Shown here in pieces: positions 1 to 10,367 of a stretch of DNA of 64,000 bases (position 1 is its first letter; each line of letters starts with the position of its first letter). Source of the DNA: Pleurodeles waltl (taxonomy: Eukaryota; Chordata; Amphibia; Caudata; Salamandridae). The DNA lies in assembly GCF_031143425.1 (NCBI RefSeq), contig NC_090440.1:1270675123-1270739122 (forward strand), in the 5' to 3' direction. Position numbers and translations under genes: made by a program. The notes beneath the pieces were generated by a model. That model was given only the letters and a program-made list of their open reading frames with translations, was not told where the DNA came from and ran no database searches.

Positions 1-189
1 CATTTCCACAAGTGTATTCAGAATACATCTCAAAATGTAGTGAAAAAGATTTGAATATTTAAAGAGCTTACAGTTGCAACTAAGTGCAATACATTGATGA
101 CCTAATGATCCTTCATTGAAAAAGGTACAAACAAGGTGTCTAAATAACATGTTTCTGCAATCCTGAGAATTAATCCAACATTTACCCAA

Positions 190-1240
190 ACAGAAGTGAG
201 AATGCTCCTGGGGATTGTTGGCTACTGTAGACAGTGGCTTCCAAACTTTATCCTTATTACAAAGCCTTTACTGAGGTGTACCCATAGCAATGTTTAACAT
301 CTGATGCCATTTGACAACAAAAGTATGAGTGGCTTCCCTCATTCAGAGATAAACTCTGTAGCTCACTTGCTCTAGGAATGTCAAATAATAACAAATATGT
401 TTATCTATTCTGCCACAAAAGAGAAGGGTGTGCTCTAGCCATGTTGATAACATAGTGAAATCAAAAGACCTGTGGCTTATTTTCTGCCATATTAGAGCCA
501 ATTACTGCCACCCTTCCTGGATGCCTAGAGTTGGTAGCAACAGTTTCCATGGCTGTTGATTTGAGTGAGGGGATTGTGACAGGTTACACACTTATGGTGT
601 CAGCCCCTTATTCTTTTTATATTTTGCTGATTCATGCACATACTTAGCTTTTGACAATAATTGTCTCACATGTGTGAGTAAATGGTTTTGGTAGCTGACA
701 ATATTTCAGTCAGAAGATGTAATACCCTGAATCCCACAACACGTTTGTTTCAGAAATGAGGAAAATTATGACAGTGAGAAGAATTGTGATCATGACTGCA
801 TTGAGGAAGCATAATTATTGTTGTACATTATAATCCACTTTAACAGGCTGATGAAATTCTATTTGCAGATGGTTCTTGCTTGAGAGTCCATTACGGTGAA
901 TTGAGAGCAGCATATGCAGTTTGCACCATATCAAACATTATGAAACCCTGCTATTGGTCTGATGTAACGTTAGCACAAGAAGGAGAACTGATTGGACTGA
1001 CATGTTGCTTTTCTAATGGACTGAGTGTAATAACCTGCACTGACTGCCAGTATGGTATTGACTTGGTCCATAATTTTGGAAAGTTCTGGTCAAAATGAGG
1101 CTTTATAAGGTCCTCTGATACCCATAAGAAATGGTATACACATTCTGAATTTATTAGAATCATTATCGCTTCCTAAAGAAATGTCAGTGGTGAAATGTTC
1201 AGCTCATAAATCAGATTCAGATATGATCACTTCTGACAAC
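190..1240 (+). pseudogene. Endogenous retrovirus pol remnant: RT tail and RNase H
   Basis: Decayed retroviral pol. In several frames the translation resembles the segment between the reverse transcriptase core and RNase H of gamma/epsilon-type retroviruses (a 'GYCRQW' box near 220-240, 'RPVAYF' near 465-480). From about 868 a cleaner RNase H segment follows: ADGSC, then ELRAAYAV, a block ending CTDCQYG near 1040-1060, and the connection motif KCSA near 1195. The open part spans 880-1098 and begins without an ATG, so it is an internal piece. Stops and frame changes abound, so no product is expected. The integrase part resumes after a LINE insertion at about 1500-1875. Family level is uncertain; retroviral pol identity is fairly sure. 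Confidence 0.7.
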
Positions 1241-1499
1241 AGGTATGCAAACAAGGTGGTAAAGTACTGTCCCTTGAATGTGTTACAACTAATTTAAATG
1301 ATTGAAGGCAATGTAAAATTAAAGCTGAGAATTTAAATTGTTTTCTTTTGACACCATTTCAAACATTGAGTGAATTAAAAGAGCTCCAAGATGAAGAACC
1401 CGATTCAGATAAATCAAATGGGAAAGGACAGGATGAACGAAAGACAAACATGATCTCTCAGTGACAGCTGACCAGAAATATTTTTTGCCTGATTCAATG

Positions 1500-1875
1500 G
1501 TAGAAACGTCCACTCCTGCAAAGTGCTCCACAACTCCGGTCCATCGTATCTCAACCACAGCTTCAACTTCTAGAAACCCACCAAACACCTTCGATCTGCA
1601 TGTCAGGCAAGAGCACGCGTCCCATGCATCAAGAAAGGCCATGAACGGAGGATGCTCCTTCTCATGCCTCACAACCAAGATTTGGAACAATCTCCTCCAA
1701 CAGCTCAGAACCTCCCCCTCCTTCATGAAGTTCTGAAGGAACCTCAAAACACGACTTTTCCAGACAAATCAGGCATGATCTCCTCTTCCCCTCTTAGGTC
1801 TGCCCTACTTAGTGCCTGGATACCCTCACGGGTGATTAGCCGTGCTCTACAAATCCACACAACATAACACAACAA
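1500..1875 (+). mobile_element. CR1/L2-like LINE, 3' end of ORF2
   Basis: A 5'-truncated non-LTR retrotransposon. The translation gives a typical CR1/L2-clade ORF2 carboxy terminus: a 'GGCSFSCLTTKIWNNL' block near 1648-1695, then a basic 'LKTRLF' box near 1742-1760 after one stop. It sits between the RNase H and integrase parts of the retroviral pol, so it most likely inserted into the provirus. The 5' edge is approximate. The 3' end lies close to the run 'ctctacaaatccacaca'. Confidence 0.6.
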
Positions 1876-1884
1876 TGTTATTCC

Positions 1885-2985
1885 CTATGACAGAGCAGAG
1901 TTATGGTCGAACGCATTTAGGGCAGGATGATGTGGTTAGATGGTTTCATAAATATTGTTATGTCAACATTTAGAGGAGTTGTAGAAAATTTGTATCAACG
2001 CTGTGTTACATGCCAGCAGGACAATCCAGTCAAGAGAACACTCTAATTCTACTTAATTTCCTAGAGATGTGAGTTCATAATGGTCTCAGGTACATCCCAG
2101 CAATGGTGTGTCTATTTTCCAGGTGTATGGAAGCCTACACATCTAGGCAAGCTAGCAGCATGATAGTGACTACATTATTGATGATAGAATTTTTTACTAC
2201 ATTGTTTACAAACTTCTTTAGAATCAGATAAAGGTACACAGTTCAAAACCAAATTATGAAACTATTGTGCGCTGATTTTCAAATTGAGCACAAAGTCTAC
2301 TGAAGTTATAAACCAGACATATCTGAAATCATTGAGAAAATGAACCACACTATAAAAATCTAAACTGATGAAAGTGTGTGCCTCACACAGTCCTTGTAGT
2401 GCTCATGATTATCAGAAATACTTCAAACAGAAGACATGGTTTTACTCCTCATGAAATTATAATGGGGAGGGCCATGATGGTTCCAAGCATTTCAATAGCT
2501 GCGTTGGTGGCTATTAGTGAGGACATTGTACTGGACTACTTCAAATGCCTAGCTGATGCTGTGCATTCTATCTCTCATCAGCATTCAAAAATGGTAACTG
2601 GAGGACAGAGGAAAGGGGTCTTATCAGGTGATACTTGTGACAAACACTGTTGTTAAGTGCAGAAGCTTACCAGAGAGGATCCACATCTCTCAGACGAAGA
2701 GAGTGATGTCTGCAGATGGAGAAGTGGTGATAATAACCACTAATTCACATATTAAATTCAGGTTTGTGATATGGATTCAAAGGGGATCATAATGTTGACT
2801 GTCACAATCAAGAATAGAATCAAGAAGACCAGAACAGACCGAAGCTGGAAATTTGAGTCACAAGAATCCCCTGTTTCAGATGAAACAGAGAATCTGGTGA
2901 CAAGTGAAGAAAATGATACATCAGTGGTCACAAGTGAATCTGTGTCTGATAAGGTGACTGAAATATTCCTACTGGTATTTTGAAT
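1885..2985 (+). pseudogene. Endogenous retrovirus integrase and pol/env junction remnant
   Basis: Continuation of the provirus. Near 1890-2030 there is an integrase-type HHCC zinc region ending in CVTCQQDN. Near 2220-2250 the core motif SDKGTQF can be read. At 2378-2656 an open segment contains RNTSNRRHGFTPHEIIMGR, typical of retroviral integrase carboxy-terminal regions, then ISEDIVLDY. The 2771-2983 open frame is acidic and serine/threonine rich; it may be an env leader or non-coding, and I do not assign it. Multiple stops show an inactive old copy. No LTR was found on either side. Confidence 0.7.
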
Positions 2986-3859
2986 TTGTTAGCACAACTC
3001 TTGTTTATAGTGAGGTCTGATTTTTTTGGACCTTAGGTAGCCAGATACTGAACAAAAGAATAATGTTGGGGTTTTTAAGTATTTTTTATTTTGTTGGTAC
3101 CTATAAAATTAGTGGTTAGAATTTTCTGATTTTAAAATCTTTTCCTTTTTGTCTTAATACTTTTTAGAAGGGGTATAACAACTGATAAGCAGAAATGCTA
3201 ATCAAAAGTATGCATGACCTTGTTAGTGTTAATAATAATATTATTAGTTGACCTACTGCTGTGTCCAATCTTGCCACCTAGATATCATCCTCCTACAATT
3301 AAAGATAAAGAGTTGAAAATGGCACATAATGGTAGTAAATCCAAAGATGGCACACAGAAATAGGATTTTAGGTAATTTTAAGGAGAATGTATACTCAAAC
3401 TTATTGTCTGAGTATGCCAAAATAATGAAGTTTAGAGACCTTTATATCTAAATATTTTAACAACTTAGACTGCATGGGGTGTTACTTACCTTCATTTCTT
3501 TTATACTACTCAGTGTCATATAATGTTTTTGTTAGTGTTTTCTTAGATGATGTGTTTCTTATACCATATCATGTAAACTATACTGTCTCCTTGGAAATTC
3601 TTGAAAATAAGGTTTTGAATTCTAATAATAAGCACTTGAAACAAATTATATATCCTACTTTGCATTCTGGGAAAACAAATTAATTGTTTGGTGTACATTG
3701 AGTAATGTTGAACGTGAGTAAATAGAAGGGTATAATAACAGAAAGAGAAGACAGTAGAAATTAGGGAGATATAAGAAAAAATGAGTTGGAAGAGGAGGCT
3801 GAACAAAATGTAGACATTCAAAAATGCATCCAAGATTGAGAATGGAACAGGAACAAAGA
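2986..3859. other. AT-rich sequence, no gene seen
   Basis: Low-GC DNA with short open frames only. Neither strand gives a recognisable domain, and no terminal repeats were seen. It may be the decayed downstream part of the retrovirus at 190-2985. Confidence 0.5.
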
Positions 3860-4310
3860 GGAGTAATGTGTGTAATCTCTGAGGGTTCAGTGCAGGCTCC
3901 AGACAGCAAAGCAGTCCTTCCAGGTACAGCCACAGTCTGGCAAAGTGCACAGAAGGTCACAGCAGCAGGCAGGCCTCTGATAGTCCTTCTGCAGGTCCAG
4001 TAGTGAACTGAAGAGAGGGTCTAAAGGTCCTATTTTCATACCTTGGTGCCCTTCTCTTGGAAGGTGGGAGAAGTTTCTGGAAAGGTTCTTTGACGTTCTT
4101 GGAATTTCCTGACTTCCCTGTCCTAGCTCAAGGCTGGCTGCAGTGACAAAACAGGGCCATTAGGCCTATTGTGAGTAGGCAGGGCACAGCCTATTCACAT
4201 GCATGTGGGGCTGTGCTCAGCTCCACCCTTCATCCTGCCAGTGATGGCCCATTGAGGCGCATCTAATCCCTCTATTGTGTGAGTGTCTGGGAGGAATTCC
4301 TAAAGTCTAA
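3860..4310. repeat. Dispersed repeat, segment 1 (interrupted by H1)
   Basis: GC-moderate sequence without coding potential that stops exactly at the TAA target site of Harbinger H1. Similar-looking sequence resumes after H1 (16069) and again after two MITEs (16844, 17799), so all four pieces probably belong to one older dispersed repeat, perhaps an LTR or an untranslated retroelement part. This is inferred from composition and contiguity. The nature of the repeat is not established. Confidence 0.4.
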
Positions 4311-4555
4311 GGGCCATAGTTATACTTTTTAACGCAAAACATTTACCGCCTGCTAACGCCATTGCGCAATCAACAGGTGGGACTCATTATTTTTGACGCA
4401 CACCGCGGCGTCAAGTCGTAAAGGAAAACGACGTTAACGCGGCAGAAATGACTGTGGGTCGATTTACGACACCGCAACACGGATATGCGCCGTTTTTTTA
4501 CGCAATAGCGTTAAAAAAAACGCGAACACTGCAAGTGCACCAGAGGAGAGCCAAA

Positions 4556-7040
4556 ATGGATCCCAGATGCCACTACAGACCCCAGGAAGATGACAGCAGA
4601 CCAGGAACCAGCCAGGACGATCCATACAAGAACCTGGACACTTATAGAAAGAAAAGAAAGTGTTGCTTCAGTGCAGAGGAGCAGGAAATCCTGGTTAAAG
4701 AGGTGACAGAACACCAGCACCAACTGTTTATCACATCGAAGTTGCCAATCAGTAGGAGAGAGGCCATATGGCAACAAATTGTTGACAAGATTAACAGTGT
4801 GGCTGAAGTACGCAGAACAGTCACAGAATGTAAGAAACGCTGGCATAACTGCAAACGCAGGACCAAGGAAAAGATGGCCAGGAGCAGGAAGGCAGCACTG
4901 CAGACTGGAGGTGGGAGTCCAGCACACCAGGAGGCCCTGGACCACATGGAGGAGATGGTCGCTGTCGTCATCTCTGAGGAGATCGTCACAGGGATTCAAG
5001 GACAGGACAGCGCAGACTACCACGAGACAACGCACATCCAGGGTAAGTCGCATGGGGAATTAAAATACAATAATGTTGACTGTAAGCAGGGGGTAAATAC
5101 CTACTACACATTGCATGTAAGTCATCATATACGTGGAGTGGCAAGGGTAAAGGGGCACCGCAGGGGGGCATGGCCTGCACAAACATAAGCTGGGGCACAA
5201 CATTACACTACACCAACAACAGTCCCATGGGGGCATGCTGTCATGCCAACAATGAAGCAAAGAGAAAGCCTCGACAGGAGGGAAGGCCACTACGTCAAAC
5301 TTACATCCTGGCACTCGTCAGCAAACATATCTCCTACAGTAACTAGGGCCCTATTAGCAATCCTCTAGCCAAACCGACAACTGCAATGTAACTGCAACAA
5401 CAGTTCCCACTACCACCTCTGATCTGTGTGCAGCTTAAGTAGCCAATGGCAGTAACCTCCCCATGGAACATACATACCTAAATTAGGGGGTGAGGATGAC
5501 ATCTGCAACAATCTCCTGAAACAAGACAAAGGCCCCAGTACAAGCAAATGTCAATGCCCATAGGTGTCACAAACATCAGCCAATGTGAACAACAATAGGA
5601 GTGACACAGCACTAAGGACACACCCATGCTGCATATGTCTGGGTCCATCCCGTGCCTGGCAAACAAGGCAACATCACAAATGTCATACTGCTCAGACAAC
5701 AGCATTGAGGAGGGGACACATGGAACTGGACACTGAAATATACCTGCACAGTCAGAGGAAGAAATAGGACACTGATACGACTATCCGGGCAATCCAATGC
5801 AACACACATTACCCAACATCAGCAGGACACATGAACAATAACAACATCCATATCACATCATAACATTGCCATGCATAGGATCTGCTACATGTCAATTACA
5901 ATTAAGTCAATGTGAAGGCTCAGGGATTGGGGCAGGTCCTGAGAGTCAAGTGTGCTGCCAGGACCATCAGAACACCCACAGTCAGTGAAAGGTCTCACCA
6001 TGAGAATGGATATACACAGAGGGTCGAGTAGGACAAAAAGGTGGCTATTCTCTATTTGGCATAAAGCAACACCTAGAGGCGATGAGGCTGACAAGTATGA
6101 TAACTCAATAACATACATGTGACACAAAGGTGGGTCATAGGCCTGAAACAATGCCCATCTGAAGGACTGCAGATATTAATACAAAACATGATCACAAAGT
6201 GAATTCATCAAAAGGCAGGCACGTCACATCAAAATTGTCACAACACAGACACACTAATTGTACCCTGTTTCATTGCAGAGGAAGATGGATCTCCTGCCGA
6301 TATGCCTGTCCCAGATTTCCCTGATGACATGGATGACGAGCCCATAAACATTCCCCAGGAGACCATCCAAAATGTCCTTGAAACCCTCCAGACCCCACCT
6401 TCAGTCACAATGAGGAGCACAGAACAAGCAGCCAGCGCAGAGGAACCACCCACCACCCCAATTGCAAGACCTGCCAGCTCCAATACAGCTGAGGACTCAG
6501 ACGACACTGGCACCAGCTTTGAGAGAACTGTAGTTGGAGTACAGCGGGAGCTGGCCAAGGAGGTGAGGGTTGGGATGCAAACTATGGCAGCCAGCCTTGA
6601 GGGGGTGCGTTCGTGCATGATGTCATCTGCAAATCAGACAGCAGCTATGCAAGCCCTAACATCCATACTGCAAGGACTACAAGAAACTGTCAAGGAATTC
6701 ACCACTGCAGTAAGGGAGTTGCCACAACACCTCGCATCCCAAACATTCCACTGCATGCAAAGAATGCAATCATGACTCCCTCAGGGCCGACCTGGCTGCC
6801 TACCATCGTGATGTGGCTGCTATTCTAAAAAACCAGCAGACCCTCCTTGCTGCAGTACTGCCCTTAAGACCTTCACAGGGAGCAGCGACCGGGATGTATG
6901 ACTCCACGTCTTCTAACACTGAGGTGTGTGTTGCCCCTTCACAACTAACAACAACAAGGACAAAGCAGGCAACACACACATCAGAAGAAGAAGACATGGA
7001 GCAGATCACATTCACACGGAAGAGTACCCGGAAGCACTAG
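4556..7040 (+). pseudogene. Harbinger Myb/SANT-like protein gene of H1, two exons
   Basis: DNA-binding partner of the transposase; in characterised Harbingers this protein brings the transposase to the nucleus and to the ends. Exon 1 runs 4556-5042 (ATG at 4556; donor GGGTAAGT). Exon 2 starts 6279 after TTTCATTGCAG. The phases match: one base is left on exon 1 and two are taken from exon 2. Residues about 40-115 form the SANT-like fold (CCFSAEEQEILVKEV, IWQQIVDKINSV, CKKRWHNCKRR), resembling the NAIF1/MYPOP type. Exon 2 encodes an acidic part then a helical stretch. It stops at 6775, but the neighbouring frame continues (LRADLAAY... to 7040), so one frameshift near 6770 breaks the tail. An AATAAA lies at 7332-7337. 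Confidence 0.8.
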
Positions 7041-8617
7041 TTCCTGCACCATGGCCTACTTTGACCAAGGTCCTACGTTTTGTCAAATGCCACTCTTACA
7101 ACAACTATACTCAATGACTGTTCTGCTAACAACTGTATAACTTGTCAGCATGCCCAGTTAATGTCTCTGTCCTACTAATCGGCAAATCCTGTCCCTCTGC
7201 ACTGTCTGTAACACCACCCCAGCATGTCAGTAGCATTATCTACACCCCTTCTGTAGGATCACCAAGTAAGATTTCACTAGAACGGACTCAGCAAACATGG
7301 ACAATGTACATATTGCACTACAGCACCTATCAATAAATAGCACTTGCACAACAAACATGTCTCTGTGTTATTTGACACATCAACTGTGCAGTAGATAACA
7401 CAAATGTGCCTGTGTGACAATCATGTAGCTTGTCAATACAAATGTCCTGACATCATGTAGTCAGATCCATCTGTGCAGTGGCCAGGATTGCATCATAGCC
7501 TGCCCATCCTGAGAAGAATAACTGATGAAGTGAGAAACCACACCTCATCATGCTGTGTTGGACAGAATTATGCTTCCTCAAGAGATATCAAAGTCAACTA
7601 ATAGTGGCTGATAAATGTTGTCACCATGCAATACTAACACATTGAACTGTGCAGTCTAATCTAAACATACACTACAAAACACAGCATCAATCAACCTTTC
7701 TGAGTAAACATCCAAATAGGTAATCATGCTGAATATTTACACAAATGATCTATGTCAGTTATGAAGACAAGAAGAGAAGAGTGTTCACAAGACCTCATCT
7801 TCGAAGATGTCACTGAACATCACACTGCAGTCCGACCTAAAAATTTCCCCACAATACCAAGTCTGGAAGCACACTTTGTGACGTAGCAAACATACTCATC
7901 GACAAAAATCCTTTGTGATCCATGTCAACTCCGATTGGTGGTAATAACAAATGGTGGATTCTTACCAAGGTAGCACTGGGGTGCTGCCATTTTACACCTC
8001 AGTTTGTATTTGTTTGTATCATAGGACATAAATGTCATAGAACAACAATCATCTACACTGATGCCAAGGCCATGATCAAGTAGCAGTTAACGCATAATGT
8101 AAAGGGTTATCTATATATTTATTAAAAACTAATCACACCAGAGGCAACTAAGGGAAAATTAATACCTACCCTAATTTAACCTGACTACTCATTACCCACA
8201 ACTGTCCCTAACTAACCTAAGCTAAACTTACTCTTCACATATAACGAATCGATCTAAACATCAACACCCCACCCACCATTATGAGACAGGACACATGCAG
8301 GACAACACATACTAACCTACACACATACTATACTATCCTAAACAATAATATTTTTTTTGTACATTTTTTGAAATTTTTTATATTTTTTTTTGGTTTTTTT
8401 ATTTTTGCAAACACACAGGAACCCCAACATTGAACACCACCCACCCACACACTTAATAAGGAAAAGTAGAAAGAATAAGGACCCCCCACCCACCTCCCTA
8501 ACACTAACTAAACTAATAACCTATACTAACCTAACACTAATCCCCCAAGCCCACTAATCATGATAACAAGGAAAGAGGAGGGAGGGGAGGGAATTATGTC
8601 CACTGAAAAAATAATTC
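7041..8617. other. H1 interior, no gene recognised
   Basis: 3'UTR and polyadenylation signal (7332-7337) of the Myb gene, then AT-rich sequence with a T-rich run at 8350-8402 and runs of CTAAC-like repeats (8160-8340, 8500-8560). No domain is visible on either strand. Confidence 0.5.
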
Positions 8618-9106
8618 CTAGAGGTTGGCCCTCCGGAGGGTCCGCCTGATAGACTTGACCCGCTTCTTGATGTAGCCGACATCCTGGCTAAGATTGTTCA
8701 CCTTCCTTAGAACTTTGTCCATTTTACGTTCCAAAGCCAGGAATGCCGCAGGGTCGATTGGTGGTGGTGGTGCTGTTTGTGTCCCGGCAGAGGTGCTCTG
8801 TGGGCGTGTTGAGCCTAGCCCACTGGACTGTCCTGCAGCTGTCACTCTGCTGGGGCCTGGGTGTGCTGCAGATGTAGGGACAACTGTCCCCGCTGTGGCT
8901 GGGGCCACCTGGGGAGAACCGGTGGTTGTGGTGGTGGTGGCTGTAGTGGGCAACCTTGGGCCACCCTGTAGTGAAGCCCACCATGCTCCGGAGGCCCGAT
9001 CAGACTGGTATTTACGGGCCATCCTTCGGAACCCCGACTGCACCTGCAGGATGTATCGGTACCTCATGGCCCGCCTTTCAAAATCATGCTTCTGGGCGGG
9101 TGTCAT
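8618..9106 (-). CDS. Unclassified coiled-coil ORF inside Harbinger H1
   Basis: An uninterrupted 162-codon frame from an ATG at 9106 (reading continues nine codons upstream, so it may instead be a last exon with an acceptor at about 9134). The amino third is basic and helical (MTPAQKHDFERRAMRYRY, then RKYQSDRASG). The middle is Thr/Pro/Ala rich low-complexity sequence. The carboxy end is a charged heptad-like helix (ALERKMDKVLRKVNNL, then YIKKRVKSIRRTLRRA) suggesting oligomerisation or nucleic-acid binding. I recognise no family. It lies between the Myb and transposase genes on the transposase strand. Its openness in an otherwise damaged element suggests it was real coding sequence. It is neither Myb1 nor Myb2 of copies A-C. 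Confidence 0.5.
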   Translation of the reverse strand: MTPAQKHDFERRAMRYRYILQVQSGFRRMARKYQSDRASGAWWASLQGGPRLPTTATTTTTTGSPQVAPATAGTVVPTSAAHPGPSRVTAAGQSSGLGSTRPQSTSAGTQTAPPPPIDPAAFLALERKMDKVLRKVNNLSQDVGYIKKRVKSIRRTLRRANL

Positions 9107-9134
9107 GTTTGCAGTTGTGAAGACAAAGGGCAAC

Positions 9135-10087
9135 TATTTACCATAGTAATTGCATTGTGTGGAATAGCACAAATGGTCAATCTGACAATACATCTACTGT
9201 ACTTGTAACAGCTCATATCACCATACAGATCATTGAACGTCTCAGAGGAAGTACATGGAAAGCCTGCCTACAAAGGTCATCTCACACATAGCACATACAA
9301 AATCTACATGATGGGTAACAACTGGCAATAACTTGTCATCAAAGTACTGACAGTTGCAGCTAACAATCATGCTGCACCTCCTCCGCCTATTGCCTGGACT
9401 ACATCTGTCAGTGTATGTGATAACAATCACTAACTTCAAGGTCTGCAATTTGTAATGGGATTTGCTAGTATAGTACTCATGTGCCATACCTGAGTGTGTA
9501 CACTAGGTTCAAAACAATTATTCAAATAATCACAAGTATGTGTAACATACTGGTTGCTTCAGTCCTAGGTACTCTATTCACAAACCCATGCCTGTGTTTG
9601 AGGGGGGGGGGGAGAACAACAAACAATCCCAAAATACATGCACACCCGGGAGTGTATAGAAAGCTCAACATGTTTTTGGCTCCACACACACACCACCAGT
9701 AAGGGCTATCAACAAATTGGAGTCAGCTAAACCTTGTCCTATCCAAGGCCCACACATGTCAAAATGTACTGACCTAGGTCACATCACATACTTCCATAAT
9801 TTTCAACAGACACAGAGGAGCAAGAACACCCATGATCATGAATAGCATGCACACCTAGGCCGTTGTACTCTAGTTCCACACACTTCTAGTACAACTTGTG
9901 GAAGTACATGCTCCCAGAAGGTCCAACCTACAGTGTACTCAGTACATCGGTTAATAGGGAAGCAGCAGTCTTCAGAAAAGCCGTTTGCAGAAGCTTTCTG
10001 GGAGAATGTCAGTCTGACATGCAGACTCAGTCCGAGACGAGTCCCAGTGCAACTCTTATTATAACTATTGTATTCCACATGACTCAC
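9135..10087. other. H1 interior, no gene recognised
   Basis: Mixed-composition sequence with a G-run at 9602-9612. No domain is seen. It may be an intron of a minus-strand gene ending in the ORF at 8618-9106. Confidence 0.4.
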
Positions 10088-10367
10088 CCCAGTTCCCATA
10101 GCGGGCCCTACAGGAATGGCCTACAAACCCAGGATCAGACAAATGGATAAGCATTGGTCAACTCAAAATATTCTAATAACTGAAATCCCACTAATGGAAC
10201 AAGACTAATGATTGGGCACCACATCACACCTTGCAATGTGTTCAACACACAGGAGTCCATCACACATCACCAGCAAACACAAAATATAACACACATGTCA
10301 ACACTCACTGTAGGTGTCGGGGTCCTCAAATGAGCCACCTCTCCCACTGTGTATGGTGCAGGTCCAC
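10088..10367 (-). other. Two candidate small exons of a minus-strand H1 gene
   Basis: On the minus strand, 10367-10309 is bounded by an acceptor (TGCTTTGCAG) and a donor (GTGAGTG), and 10120-10088 by GTTTGTAG and GTGAGTC. Read in the phase that leaves both open, they give GPAPYTVGEVAHLRTPTPT and AIPVGPAMGTG, and the phases are compatible with direct joining. They lie upstream of the 8618-9106 ORF on its strand. This is a splice-signal argument only; no similarity supports it. Confidence 0.3.

Noticed and set aside
3543..3960. Hydrophobic minus-strand frames that look like membrane proteins
   Set aside because: A/T-rich sequence yields Phe/Leu/Ile-rich frames by chance; overlapping frames compete and no family is recognisable.
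4511..5053. 180-codon minus-strand frame opposite H1 Myb exon 1
   Set aside because: A shadow of the SANT exon, with no motif and no conservation in the other elements.
8694..9146. 150-codon plus-strand frame opposite the H1 coiled-coil ORF
   Set aside because: Composition is Gly/Val/Ala low complexity arising from the ACC/CCA-rich complement; the minus frame has the better start, structure and strand context.
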